A DNA stretch of 37,950 bases. It comes from an uncultured Bacteroides sp. GTDB taxonomy: Bacteria; Bacteroidota; Bacteroidia; Bacteroidales; Bacteroidaceae. A program made the translations under genes and the position numbers. The notes under the pieces were generated by a model that worked only from the letters and a program-made list of their open reading frames with translations, did no database searches and was not told the DNA's origin. The stretch spans positions 1-37,950 of the forward strand of contig CANPJW010000025.1 in the NCBI GenBank assembly GCA_947574505.1, read 5' to 3'. The stretch's first letter is position 1, and each line of letters starts with the position of its first letter. Below, piece after piece: positions 25,043 through 33,756 of the stretch.

Positions 25043-25801
25043 ATGAAAATACTTTATTATATTTATCAGATTTGCATCGCTTTGCCTATATTATTAGTGT
25101 TAACCATCCTCACGGCACTCGTCACTATAGTAGGTTCCCTTTTGGGTGGAGCCCACTTCTGGGGGTATCATCCGGGGAAGATATGGTCACAATTAATTTG
25201 TCTTTTCCTGTTGATTCCCGTAAAGATTCGCGGACGTGAGAAGTTGCATGATAAAACTTCCTATATTTTCGTTCCTAACCATCAGGGGTCATTCGATATA
25301 TTCCTGATTTATGGTTTCATTGGAAGAAATTTTAAGTGGATGATGAAAAAAAGCCTGCGCAAACTGCCGTTCGTAGGAAAGGCTTGTGAAAGTGCAGGGC
25401 ATATTTTTGTTGACCGTTCCGGTCCGAAAAAAGTATTGGAGACTATCCGGCAGGCCAAAGCATCTTTGAAAGACGGTGTTTCATTAGTCGTTTTCCCGGA
25501 AGGGGCACGTACTTTCACTGGACATATGGGATATTTCAAAAAAGGGGCTTTCCAATTGGCTGATGACTTACAGTTGGCAGTGGTGCCCGTCACTATTGAT
25601 GGCTCGTTTGAAATCCTGCCACGCACAGGCAGATGGATACACCGCCACCGCATGATTCTGACGATTCATGATCCTATTCCGCCCAAAGGAAAAGGTGTGG
25701 ATAATATCAAGGCAACTATGGCAGAGGCCTATGCCGCAGTTGAAAGTGCACTGCCCGAAAAACATAAGGGCATGGTGACAAACGAAGATCAAGACCGGTA
25801 G
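25043..25801 (+). CDS. plsC: 1-acyl-sn-glycerol-3-phosphate acyltransferase (PlsC)
   Basis: A ~252-residue PlsC that acylates lysophosphatidate in phospholipid synthesis at the inner membrane. An N-terminal membrane segment (about 8-40) is followed by the HxxxxD motif in NHQGSFD, GHIFVDRSG, and FPEGARTF. The start is uncertain: ATG at 25043 gives MKILYYIYQ and a short leader after the promoter box at 25014-25021, whereas ATG at 25025 adds six residues (MKKTNP) and would be almost leaderless. I prefer 25043. A second, smaller PlsC-type protein is encoded at 660, so this longer one is the better candidate for the housekeeping enzyme. Confidence 0.88.
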   Translation: MKILYYIYQICIALPILLVLTILTALVTIVGSLLGGAHFWGYHPGKIWSQLICLFLLIPVKIRGREKLHDKTSYIFVPNHQGSFDIFLIYGFIGRNFKWMMKKSLRKLPFVGKACESAGHIFVDRSGPKKVLETIRQAKASLKDGVSLVVFPEGARTFTGHMGYFKKGAFQLADDLQLAVVPVTIDGSFEILPRTGRWIHRHRMILTIHDPIPPKGKGVDNIKATMAEAYAAVESALPEKHKGMVTNEDQDR

Positions 25802-25811
25802 TATACATATA

Positions 25812-25841
25812 AATGTGGGGATACTCACGTCCCCCCACATT
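25812..25841. terminator. hairpin between plsC and the small minus-strand element
   Basis: Stem aatgtgggg (25812-25820) with ccccacatt (25833-25841), 12-base loop. On the minus strand it is followed by tttatat, on the plus strand by a weaker T-run at 25851-25855. It could end transcripts from both sides. Confidence 0.6.
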
Positions 25842-25874
25842 CCTAACCAGTTTTTATGCATCAAATTATTAAAA

Positions 25875-26054
25875 CTAGAAATTTAGATATTTTGATAAGT
25901 TACGATTTGGTTGGAAATCATTCGGAATAACCAGACCGCCAAGCCCATAATCTCCTACTACAATCACCCATTAGACAACTTACCTCTCAAAGCACCTTCT
26001 CTTATGGCAAGTAATGAACGAAAAGCCGATATATAGCGAAATAGTCGTTTTCAT
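25875..26054 (-). other. small promoter-bearing element: broken short ORF or ncRNA
   Basis: A leftward -7 box (26072-26079) precedes an ATG at 26054 opening a 24-codon frame (25980-26054) that begins MKTTISLYIGFSF. Protein-like sequence then continues in a second frame (REGALRGKLSNG, ending 25964) and in a third (IVVGDYGLGGLVIPNDF onwards, ending 25875). One possibility is a frameshifted copy of a short gene. Another is a conserved RNA whose frames look coding by chance. I have a vague memory of similar short hypothetical ORFs repeated in Bacteroides genomes, which I cannot verify here. The hairpin at 25812-25841 could end its transcript. Confidence 0.45.
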
Positions 26055-26071
26055 TTTACTTGAGTTTTGCG

Positions 26072-26079
26072 CAAAAATA
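26072..26079 (-). promoter_or_regulatory. -7 box for the small minus-strand element
   Basis: Reads TATTTTTG on the minus strand, 17 bases before the ATG at 26054 and inside the gap downstream of the lipoprotein gene's stop. Confidence 0.5.
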
Positions 26080-26099
26080 CACACAAGAAACTCAAGAGT

Positions 26100-26834
26100 C
26101 TACTTATCTGTGGAAGTATTTTGTTCCAAACGTTGATGTTCTTCTATCAATTTCATATTTTCTTTTGCTTTGGAAAGGAATTCCCGCACAAGTTTATTAC
26201 TTTTAAAAGAATAAGGGGCATCTTTTATAATATCGTCTATCTGAGGAGTCATGACAGGATATGGCAACGAACTGCAAAGCATCATAAATACGCTTGGTCC
26301 CAGCACATTCTCATAATTAGTTGAAATGAATTTCTTTATGTATTGGTTCATTTCATTCATCAATGAGTCTCCTTTTACCATCAACTGTGAGTGAATTTCT
26401 TCCAGATTACCGCCATCCATCACCATGCGGGTTTCTTCCTGTTCCAATTCACTTATACTTTCTTCCAGCTGGTTTCTTTTGCCAATGAATTCATACAACG
26501 CTGCATTCAGAGGAGTTCCTACTGCTTTTAGTTCCGAATTGCTGATAGTTACCGTGATTTTACCATTTTCCAGAACAATCGGCATAATGCTTTCGCTATC
26601 CATATAAAGCGTCACCATCTGTACTGAATCAATTTTACCTTTCATTGAGAATAGTCCATGCACCACTTCAGCAGAATCCAGTTTCACCCACTCACCATCG
26701 TTCAGGGATTTAAGATATAACATTTTTCCATCCAGACTATTCACTGAAGATGTTCCTTCAATCTTATACTTGCTGGTGCAAGAAGCCAAAAACGGAAGCA
26801 AAAGTAAAAAAGACAAAATTTTATTCACGTTCAT
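26100..26834 (-). CDS. DUF4369-like lipoprotein without thioredoxin domain
   Basis: A 244-residue lipoprotein with lipobox LASC (Cys19). The first half resembles the DUF4369 domain that Bacteroidetes place in front of ResA/TlpA-like thioredoxins (GKMLYLKSLNDGEWVKLDSAEV, GLFSMKGKID, IVLENGKITVTIS). The rest is helical and ends in a charged tail (RLEQNTSTDK) without any CxxC, so the redox domain normally following is missing. It is probably anchored in the periplasm-facing envelope. Its promoter lies at 26857-26864, divergent from the sulfatase-maturase gene. Function unknown. Confidence 0.78.
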   Translation of the reverse strand: MNVNKILSFLLLLPFLASCTSKYKIEGTSSVNSLDGKMLYLKSLNDGEWVKLDSAEVVHGLFSMKGKIDSVQMVTLYMDSESIMPIVLENGKITVTISNSELKAVGTPLNAALYEFIGKRNQLEESISELEQEETRMVMDGGNLEEIHSQLMVKGDSLMNEMNQYIKKFISTNYENVLGPSVFMMLCSSLPYPVMTPQIDDIIKDAPYSFKSNKLVREFLSKAKENMKLIEEHQRLEQNTSTDK

Positions 26835-26856
26835 CTATTCATTAAAATTCTGAGTG

Positions 26857-26864
26857 CAAAGGTA
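26857..26864 (-). promoter_or_regulatory. -7 box of the DUF4369-like lipoprotein gene
   Basis: Reads TACCTTTG on the minus strand, 22 bases before the ATG at 26834. Confidence 0.6.
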
Positions 26865-26979
26865 CAACCGATTCAGATTTCAAGGAAACATTTTATCAAT
26901 ATTTAAATCTTGTAAGTCTCTTTTCTTTAATAATCCTTATAAACATACGTCTGAGGGACTTTTTTTCATTTAGTTTATC

Positions 26980-26987
26980 TAATTTTG
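26980..26987 (+). promoter_or_regulatory. -7 box abutting the sulfatase-maturase start codon
   Basis: TAATTTTG matches TAnnTTTG and ends five bases before the ATG at 26993, so the predicted transcript begins at or next to the start codon. Confidence 0.55.
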
Positions 26988-26992
26988 CAGCC

Positions 26993-28240
26993 ATGAAAAC
27001 ATCGACTTATGCCCCATTTGCCAAACCGCTTTATGTGATGGTAAAGCCAGTAGGTGCCGTATGCAACCTTGCATGCGATTATTGCTACTATCTGGAGAAG
27101 GCCCATCTATACAAAGACAATCCGAAACACGTAATGAGCGATGAACTTCTCGAAAAGTTTATTGACGAGTATATTAACTCCCAGACCATGCCTCAGGTGC
27201 TTTTCACCTGGCACGGGGGAGAAACGCTGATGCGTCCGCTCTCTTTCTACAAGAAGGCTATGGAACTGCAAAAGAAATACGCCCGCGGACGTACAATCGA
27301 CAATTGCATCCAGACCAACGGTACAATGCTCACCGATGAATGGTGCCAGTTCTTTCACGACAACAACTGGCTGGTAGGAGTTTCAATCGACGGGCCACAG
27401 GAATTCCACGATGAATACCGCAAAAACAAGATGGGAAAACCTTCTTTCGTGAAGGTGATGCAAGGTATCAATCTTCTGAAAAAGCATAAAGTGGAATGGA
27501 ACGCAATGGCTGTTGTCAATGACTTCAATGCCGACTATCCTTTGGATTTCTACCATTTCTTCAAAGAAATAGATTGCCATTATATACAGTTTGCCCCTAT
27601 TGTAGAGCGCATCCTTCCACATCAGGACGGACGCCATCTCGCCTCTCTCGCCGAAAACAAGGAAGGAACACTGGCTGACTTTTCAATCACGCCCGAACAG
27701 TGGGGGAATTTTCTTTGTAGTCTTTTCGATGAATGGGTAAAAGAAGACGTAGGCAACTACTACATACAGATATTCGATTCTACACTCGCCAATTGGATGG
27801 GTGAACAACCCGGTGTGTGCTCCATGGCAAAAACCTGCGGACACGCCGGCGTCATGGAATTCAACGGAGACGTCTACTCTTGCGACCATTTTGTGTTTCC
27901 CGAATATAAACTGGGAAATATCTACAGCCAGACTCTTGTGGAGATGATGCACAGCGAACGCCAGCATAATTTCGGTAATATGAAATACCAGTCTCTCCCA
28001 ACCCAATGCAAGGAATGTGAATTCCTCTTTGCCTGCAACGGTGAATGTCCGAAGAATCGCTTCAGCCGAACATCGGAAGGCGAACCCGGATTGAATTACT
28101 TATGCAAAGGATACTACCAGTTCTTCAAACATGTAGCCCCATATATGGATTTCATGAAAAACGAGCTGATGAACCAACGCCCGCCGGCAAATATCATGGA
28201 AGCTTTAAAAAACGGGAAATTGAAAGTGGAGAGCAGGTAG
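26993..28240 (+). CDS. anaerobic sulfatase-maturating enzyme (radical SAM, SPASM)
   Basis: A 415-residue radical SAM enzyme that converts an active-site Cys or Ser of sulfatases to formylglycine without oxygen. The radical SAM cluster is Cys24, Cys28 and Cys31 (CNLACDYC). The SPASM region carries further cysteines ([35 protein letters not shown]) for two auxiliary clusters, and the Asp of YSCD matches the proposed catalytic base. The sequence closely resembles, from memory, B. theta anSME (BT_0238, older name chuR), which activates all its sulfatases for sulfated glycan use. No sulfatase gene lies in this window. The next gene, a DPP7-like peptidase, starts 52 bases later with no -7 box seen. 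Confidence 0.93.
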   Translation: MKTSTYAPFAKPLYVMVKPVGAVCNLACDYCYYLEKAHLYKDNPKHVMSDELLEKFIDEYINSQTMPQVLFTWHGGETLMRPLSFYKKAMELQKKYARGRTIDNCIQTNGTMLTDEWCQFFHDNNWLVGVSIDGPQEFHDEYRKNKMGKPSFVKVMQGINLLKKHKVEWNAMAVVNDFNADYPLDFYHFFKEIDCHYIQFAPIVERILPHQDGRHLASLAENKEGTLADFSITPEQWGNFLCSLFDEWVKEDVGNYYIQIFDSTLANWMGEQPGVCSMAKTCGHAGVMEFNGDVYSCDHFVFPEYKLGNIYSQTLVEMMHSERQHNFGNMKYQSLPTQCKECEFLFACNGECPKNRFSRTSEGEPGLNYLCKGYYQFFKHVAPYMDFMKNELMNQRPPANIMEALKNGKLKVESR

Positions 28241-28292
28241 TGAAATACGGAACATATTAACAATCAAATATTTAATTTTTATCACTGAATAC

Positions 28293-30452
28293 ATGAATAG
28301 ACTAAGACTTTATTTATTGGCGCTGACTGCGCTGATCGTATGTTCCGCCAAGGCGGATGAAGGAATGTGGTTATTGCAACTGATGCAACAGCAACATTCT
28401 ATTGATATGATGAAGAAACAAGGTTTGAAGTTGGAAGCCCAAGATTTATATAACCCTAATGGTGTCTCCCTAAAGGATGCTGTCGGTATATTCGGTGGCG
28501 GATGTACAGGAGAAATCATCTCACCAGAAGGCTTGATTCTGACAAACCATCACTGTGGTTATGCTTCTATCCAACAACATAGTAGCGTCGAGCATGATTA
28601 TCTGACAGACGGTTTTTGGGCTACTTCCAGAGATAAGGAGCTTCCTACTCCGGGATTGAAATTCACATTTATCGAACGTATTGAGGACATTACCGATATT
28701 GTCAATGCTAAAGTTGCCGCCAAAGAAATCACGGAGTCCGAATCATTCACAGGTGCGTTTCTTCAAAAACTGGCAGAAGAGCTTTACTCCAAAAGTGCTC
28801 TGAAAGACAAAAAAGGAATTGTGCCACAAGCACTTCCTTTTTATGCAGGAAACAAATTCTACCTGTTTTATAAGAAGATATACCCGGATGTACGTATGGT
28901 TGCCGCACCGCCTTCTTCTATCGGCAAATTCGGCGGCGAAACGGACAACTGGATGTGGCCTCGCCATACGGGCGACTTCTCCATGTTCCGTATCTATGCA
29001 GATGCTAACGGCGAACCGGCAGAATACAGCGCTTCCAATACACCATTGAAAACTAAAAAACATTTGTCTGTCTCCATCAAAGGCCTGAAAGAAGGAGACT
29101 ACGCAATGATTATGGGATTCCCCGGAAGTACAAGCCGTTATCTGACCGTATCGGAAGTAAAAGAACGCATGGAATCTGAAAACGAACCGCGTATCCGTAT
29201 CCGGGGTGCCCGCCTGGCAGTCCTAAAAGAAGTAATGAATGCCAGCGACAAAATCCGTATCCAGTATGCCAACAAGTACGCAGGCTCCAGCAACTACTGG
29301 AAGAACTCTATCGGAATGAACAAAGCGATTATCGATAATGATGTACTCGGCACAAAAGCTGCCCAAGAAACTAAATTCGCGGAATTTGCCAAAGAAAAGA
29401 ACAACACCGAATATGCAGAGGTAGTAAAGAAGATAGATGACTTGGTAGCTAAAACAGCTCCTCTCAACTATCAGTTCACTTGCCTGAGAGAAACATTCTT
29501 CGGGGCTATTGAATTCGGCAGCACTCTGTTATCCAAAACACGGGAAGCATTGGTAGAAAAGAATGACTCTTTAATTAAGGTACGCATAGAAGCCTTGAAA
29601 GATACATATGACGGTATTCATAATAAAGACTACGACCATGAAGTAGACCGCAAAGTAGCAAAAGTTCTTTTCCCACTATATGCAGAAATGATTCCGGCCG
29701 ACCAACGTCCGTCTATCTATAAGGTTATCGAACAGAAATACAAGGGGGACTATGACAAGTTTATCGACGACATGTATGATAACTCTATCCTCGCCAACAG
29801 TGAAAACTTTGAGAAGTTTATCAAAAAGCCGACAGTGAAAGCTATCGACAATGACCTTGCTTTGCAATACTGCCAATCCAAATACGACTTGTTCGAGCAA
29901 ATAGTTTCACAACTGAAAGATATGGATAAGGAACTGGCTTTGCTGCACAAAACATACATTCGTGGTCTTGGCGATATGAAATTACCCGTACCTTCTTACC
30001 CGGATGCCAACTTTACGATTCGCCTGACTTACGGCAACGTGAAACCTTATGATCCGAAAGACGGCGTACACTACAACTATTACACTACAACTAAAGGAAT
30101 TCTTGAGAAAGAGAACCCGGAAGACCGTGAATTCGTAGTGCCTGCCAAACTGAAAGAACTGATAGAAAAGAAGGATTACGGACGTTATGCTTTGCCGAAC
30201 GGTGATATGCCGGTTTGCTTCTTGTCTACCAATGACATCACAGGTGGCAACTCCGGCAGCCCGGTATTGAATGAAAACGGAGAATTGATAGGTTGTGCCT
30301 TCGACGGTAACTGGGAATCGTTGAGCGGTGATATCAACTTTGACAATAACCTGCAACGTTGCATTAACCTGGATATCCGTTATGTCCTGTTCATCCTTGA
30401 GAAATTAGGCAATTGCGGGCATCTGATTAACGAAATGACAATTGTAGAATAA
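28293..30452 (+). CDS. S46 dipeptidyl-peptidase, DPP7-like
   Basis: A 719-residue exported serine dipeptidyl-peptidase with a signal peptide (1-21, before DEGMW). The catalytic residues are visible as His in NHHCGY (86-87), Asp in HTGDFS (Asp228) and Ser654 in GGNSGSP. The residue 18 after the serine sets P1 preference in this family: it is Gly672 here, as in P. gingivalis DPP7, which prefers hydrophobic residues. The protein likely removes dipeptides from peptides in the periplasm. Its stop codon is directly followed by the ATG of a same-length paralogue, so the two are coupled. Confidence 0.92.
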   Translation: MNRLRLYLLALTALIVCSAKADEGMWLLQLMQQQHSIDMMKKQGLKLEAQDLYNPNGVSLKDAVGIFGGGCTGEIISPEGLILTNHHCGYASIQQHSSVEHDYLTDGFWATSRDKELPTPGLKFTFIERIEDITDIVNAKVAAKEITESESFTGAFLQKLAEELYSKSALKDKKGIVPQALPFYAGNKFYLFYKKIYPDVRMVAAPPSSIGKFGGETDNWMWPRHTGDFSMFRIYADANGEPAEYSASNTPLKTKKHLSVSIKGLKEGDYAMIMGFPGSTSRYLTVSEVKERMESENEPRIRIRGARLAVLKEVMNASDKIRIQYANKYAGSSNYWKNSIGMNKAIIDNDVLGTKAAQETKFAEFAKEKNNTEYAEVVKKIDDLVAKTAPLNYQFTCLRETFFGAIEFGSTLLSKTREALVEKNDSLIKVRIEALKDTYDGIHNKDYDHEVDRKVAKVLFPLYAEMIPADQRPSIYKVIEQKYKGDYDKFIDDMYDNSILANSENFEKFIKKPTVKAIDNDLALQYCQSKYDLFEQIVSQLKDMDKELALLHKTYIRGLGDMKLPVPSYPDANFTIRLTYGNVKPYDPKDGVHYNYYTTTKGILEKENPEDREFVVPAKLKELIEKKDYGRYALPNGDMPVCFLSTNDITGGNSGSPVLNENGELIGCAFDGNWESLSGDINFDNNLQRCINLDIRYVLFILEKLGNCGHLINEMTIVE

Positions 30453-32612
30453 ATGAGAAAACAAATCCTATTTGCTATATTTTCACTGGCAACTCTCAGC
30501 ATCCACGCCGACGAAGGCATGTGGATGCTGACTGACCTGAAAACGCAGAATACAGTTGCCATGCGTGAACTCGGTCTGGAGATTCCTGTCGAGGAAGTAT
30601 ACAACACAAACGGACTTTCCCTGAAAGATGCGGTTGTGCATTTTGGTCGTGGATGTACGGGAGAAGTCATCTCCTCCGAAGGACTGGTTCTGACCAACCA
30701 TCATTGCGGCTATGGAGCTATCCAACAGCACAGCAATGTAGAGCACGATTATCTGACAGAAGGTTTTTGGGCTATGAACCGCGATGCGGAGCTTCCCACT
30801 CCAGGACTAACTGTCACATACATCGACCGGATTCTCGATGTAACCAGCTATGTCAATGAACAGCTAAAGAAAGATCCGGATCCAGATGGTGTCAATTACC
30901 TGTCACCAAGCTATCTTAGCAAAGTAGCTGACCGTTTTGCCAAAGCTGAGAATATAGAAGTTACCCCTGCGACTGCGTTGGAACTTAAAGCTTTCTATGG
31001 CGGTAACAAATACTATATGTTCATCAAGACAGTGTACAGCGACATTCGTATGGTAGGTGCCCCTCCTTCTTCGATTGGTAAGTTCGGAGCTGACACAGAC
31101 AACTGGATGTGGCCGCGTCACACGGGTGACTTTTCTCTTTTCCGCATTTACGCAGACAAGGATGGGAAACCTGCGGCATATTCAAAGGATAATGTTCCTT
31201 TGAAAGTAAAGAAACATCTCACTATCAGCCTTGCCGGAGTACAGGAAGGTGATTTCACTTTTGTCATGGGATTCCCCGGACGCAACTGGCGATATATGAT
31301 TTCCGACGAAGTGGAAGAACGTATGCAGACCACCAACTTCATGCGTCATCATGTGCGTGGAGCCCGCCAGAAAGTACTTATGGAACAAATGCTGAAAGAC
31401 CCTGCCATACGTATTCACTATGCCAGCAAGTATGCATCATCTGCCAATTATTGGAAAAATGCCATCGGCATGAATGAAGGGCTGGTACGTCTCAATGTAT
31501 TGGACACCAAACGTATACAACAAGAAGAACTTTTGGCACGTGGACGTGAAAAGGGAGATGATTCTTATCAAAAAGCCTTTGATGAAATTCGCTCTATCGT
31601 AGCTCACCGCCGTGACGCTCTCTACCATCAGCAGGCTATTAATGAAGCATTAGTGACTGCCCTTGATTTTATGCGTATTCCTTCTACAATGGAAATGGTT
31701 ACTGCCTTGAAATCAAAAGACAAAGAGAAAATCAAGGAAGCCACCCAAAAGCTAAAAAAAGAGGGTGAAAAATACTTTGCCTCTGTCCCTTTTCCGGAAG
31801 TAGAAAAAATGGTCGGCAAAGAGATGTTGAAAACATATGCCAATTATATTCCGGCAGAACAGCGGATTAACATCTTTAAAATTATCAACTCCCGCTTTAA
31901 AGGAAATATTGACACATTTGTCGACGAGTGTTTTGAACATTCCATCTTCGGTAATCCTAAGAATTTTGAGAAATTTATCAAAAAACCGAGCCTATATAAA
32001 ATAGGACACGACTGGATGGTATTATTCAAATATTCCATTACCGACGGAATACTGAGGACTGCTATTGCCATGAAAGAAGCGAATCAGAACTATGATGCTG
32101 CCCATAAAGTATGGGTGAAAGGTATGATGGATATGAAACAGGAAAAAGGTATTCCTATCTACCCGGATGCAAACTCTACTTTACGGTTGACATACGGTCA
32201 AGTACTTTCTTATGAGCCATTTGATGGTGCTGTTTATAATACCCATACCACCCTCAAAGGAGTAATGGAGAAAGAAGATCAAGAAAACTGGGAGTTTGTT
32301 GTCCCCCAAAAACTGAAAGAGCTATATGCTGCCAAAGCCTATGGACGCTATGGAAAAAACGGTGAAATGCCTGTTTGCTTTATTGTAAACACCGACAATA
32401 CAGGCGGAAACTCCGGTAGTCCTGTTTTCAATGGTAAAGGCCAGCTGGTAGGAACTGCTTTCGACCGTAACTTTGAAGGATTGACGGGCGACATTGCTTT
32501 CCGTCCTTCATCACAGCGTGCCGCCTGTGTCGATATTCGCTATACACTCTTTATCATAGATAAATTTGCGGGAGCTTCCCATATCATTGACGAATTGACT
32601 ATTGCGGAATAA
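30453..32612 (+). CDS. S46 dipeptidyl-peptidase, DPP11-like
   Basis: A second 719-residue S46 peptidase, starting with no gap after the first. Its signal peptide ends before DEGMW (about residue 19). Catalytic His is in NHHCGY, Asp in HTGDFS, and Ser654 in GGNSGSP. Here the specificity position is Arg672 (AFDRNFEG), as in DPP11 of P. gingivalis where Arg673 selects Asp or Glu at P1. The pair therefore covers hydrophobic and acidic substrates from one transcript. A strong terminator follows at 32639. The paralogues differ clearly in the region before the serine, so this is an old duplication. Confidence 0.92.
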   Translation: MRKQILFAIFSLATLSIHADEGMWMLTDLKTQNTVAMRELGLEIPVEEVYNTNGLSLKDAVVHFGRGCTGEVISSEGLVLTNHHCGYGAIQQHSNVEHDYLTEGFWAMNRDAELPTPGLTVTYIDRILDVTSYVNEQLKKDPDPDGVNYLSPSYLSKVADRFAKAENIEVTPATALELKAFYGGNKYYMFIKTVYSDIRMVGAPPSSIGKFGADTDNWMWPRHTGDFSLFRIYADKDGKPAAYSKDNVPLKVKKHLTISLAGVQEGDFTFVMGFPGRNWRYMISDEVEERMQTTNFMRHHVRGARQKVLMEQMLKDPAIRIHYASKYASSANYWKNAIGMNEGLVRLNVLDTKRIQQEELLARGREKGDDSYQKAFDEIRSIVAHRRDALYHQQAINEALVTALDFMRIPSTMEMVTALKSKDKEKIKEATQKLKKEGEKYFASVPFPEVEKMVGKEMLKTYANYIPAEQRINIFKIINSRFKGNIDTFVDECFEHSIFGNPKNFEKFIKKPSLYKIGHDWMVLFKYSITDGILRTAIAMKEANQNYDAAHKVWVKGMMDMKQEKGIPIYPDANSTLRLTYGQVLSYEPFDGAVYNTHTTLKGVMEKEDQENWEFVVPQKLKELYAAKAYGRYGKNGEMPVCFIVNTDNTGGNSGSPVFNGKGQLVGTAFDRNFEGLTGDIAFRPSSQRAACVDIRYTLFIIDKFAGASHIIDELTIAE

Positions 32613-32638
32613 TTAGAAATATCATTCATAAAGAAGAA

Positions 32639-32678
32639 ATGGATAATGAAGCCTGATTCGCTCATTATCCATTTTTTC
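32639..32678 (+). terminator. rho-independent terminator after the S46 peptidase pair
   Basis: Perfect 11-base stem atggataatga (32639-32649) with tcattatccat (32662-32672), 12-base loop, followed by T6 then cttttg. Confidence 0.88.
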
Positions 32679-32810
32679 TTTTGTTCGTACCTTCATTTTA
32701 TATTTTTCGGAATGCAAAGTTCCCTCTTTCACATTACAAGATAATGTCTCCAAAATTACTATTTCATGAACAAAAACAGCTTTTTCCCGTTATATTAATA
32801 AAATAGAATT

Positions 32811-32818
32811 TATATTTG
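32811..32818 (+). promoter_or_regulatory. -7 box of the thioredoxin pair
   Basis: TATATTTG matches TAnnTTTG, 43 bases before the first thioredoxin ATG. The leader contains aaggaaag just before the start, a possible ribosome-binding site. Confidence 0.6.
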
Positions 32819-32861
32819 CAGTCCTCAATGGCTGCCATTTAACTTTAAGAAAGGAAAGATT

Positions 32862-33161
32862 ATGGAAAAGTTTGAAGATTTGATAAAGTCACCGGTACCC
32901 GTTTTGGTTGATTTCTTTGCTGAATGGTGCGGACCTTGTAAAGCAATGAAACCCGTTCTGGAAGAACTGAAATTAGTTGTAGGTGACAAAGCCCGGATTG
33001 TAAAAATAGACGTTGACCAGCATGAAGAACTGGCTACTAAATATCGTATACAGGCCGTGCCTACCTTTATAGTATTCAAGAATGGGGAAGCGGTGTGGAG
33101 ACATTCCGGCGTAATCCATAGCAGCGAACTGCAAGGGGTTATCGAGAAACACTATACATAA
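32862..33161 (+). CDS. trxA: thioredoxin
   Basis: A 99-residue cytoplasmic thioredoxin with the active site WCGPC (Cys23, Cys26). The usual flanks FFAEWCGPCK, KIDVDQHEELATKY and the cis-proline segment AVPTF are all present. It reduces protein disulfides with electrons from thioredoxin reductase. The gene is 18 bases before an exported thioredoxin-like gene, so both probably share the promoter at 32811. Bacteroides encode several thioredoxins, so the symbol is by family rather than proven orthology. Confidence 0.9.
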   Translation: MEKFEDLIKSPVPVLVDFFAEWCGPCKAMKPVLEELKLVVGDKARIVKIDVDQHEELATKYRIQAVPTFIVFKNGEAVWRHSGVIHSSELQGVIEKHYT

Positions 33162-33179
33162 AAAGATAAAGATAACCGA

Positions 33180-33644
33180 ATGAAGAAAGTATTAGTAATG
33201 GTGGCTCTTGTCATGGTAAGCGTGATTGTGTATGCTTTCAATGATAAAGCAGAAACCAATCAAAGTAAAAAAGAGGCAATAGGTAACGGTAAAGTCGTCG
33301 TAATGAACAAGGAAATGTTTCTGAAAGACGTCTTCGATTATGAAAAATCAAAGAAATGGAAATACAAAGGCGACAAGCCTGCCATCATCGACTTATATGC
33401 CGATTGGTGTGGACCTTGTCGCCAGACAGCTCCTATCATGAAAGAATTGGCAAAGGAATATGCAGGGAAAATTATCATCTACAAAGTAAATGTAGATAAG
33501 CAGAAAGAGCTGGCAGCCTTGTTCAACGCAACAAGTATTCCATTGTTCGTATTCATCCCCATGAACGGAGATCCACAGCTTTTCCGTGGGGCTGCTGACA
33601 AAGCAACCTACAAGAAAGCAATCGATGATTTTTTATTGAAGTAA
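33180..33644 (+). CDS. exported thioredoxin-like protein
   Basis: A 154-residue thioredoxin-fold protein with an N-terminal hydrophobic segment (residues 1-20) serving as signal or anchor. The active site is WCGPC (Cys77, Cys80) in DLYADWCGPCRQTAP, followed by VNVDKQKELAALF and the cis-Pro segment SIPLFVF. It probably works in the periplasm on cell-envelope disulfides. It shares an operon with the cytoplasmic thioredoxin just upstream and precedes the repeat-rich terminator at 33658-33741. Electron donor unknown; no DsbD-like gene is in the window. Confidence 0.85.
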   Translation: MKKVLVMVALVMVSVIVYAFNDKAETNQSKKEAIGNGKVVVMNKEMFLKDVFDYEKSKKWKYKGDKPAIIDLYADWCGPCRQTAPIMKELAKEYAGKIIIYKVNVDKQKELAALFNATSIPLFVFIPMNGDPQLFRGAADKATYKKAIDDFLLK

Positions 33645-33657
33645 AAAAGGGAAAAAT

Positions 33658-33741
33658 ATAGTGACGCTATCCGGTAAGGATAGTGACGCTATAACAAGTA
33701 AATAGTGACGGTATCCCGCAAGGATAGCGTCACTATTTTTA
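33658..33741. repeat. three direct repeats and one inverted copy forming a terminator
   Basis: The unit atagtgacgctatcc occurs at 33658-33672, in part at 33680-33692 and with one change at 33702-33716. Its exact inverse is at 33722-33736, followed by ttttt. The third unit pairs with the inverse over 15-16 bases with one mismatch and a short loop, giving a bidirectional terminator between the thioredoxin and nitroreductase genes. The first unit can pair with the inverse perfectly, so alternative folds compete. Confidence 0.8.
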
Positions 33742-33756
33742 TATACTTATCGACCC

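Noticed and set aside
33658..33736. Possible CRISPR-like repeats
   Set aside because: The units are 13-15 bases with 7-9 base gaps, no proper spacers and no cas genes; a terminator explains them.
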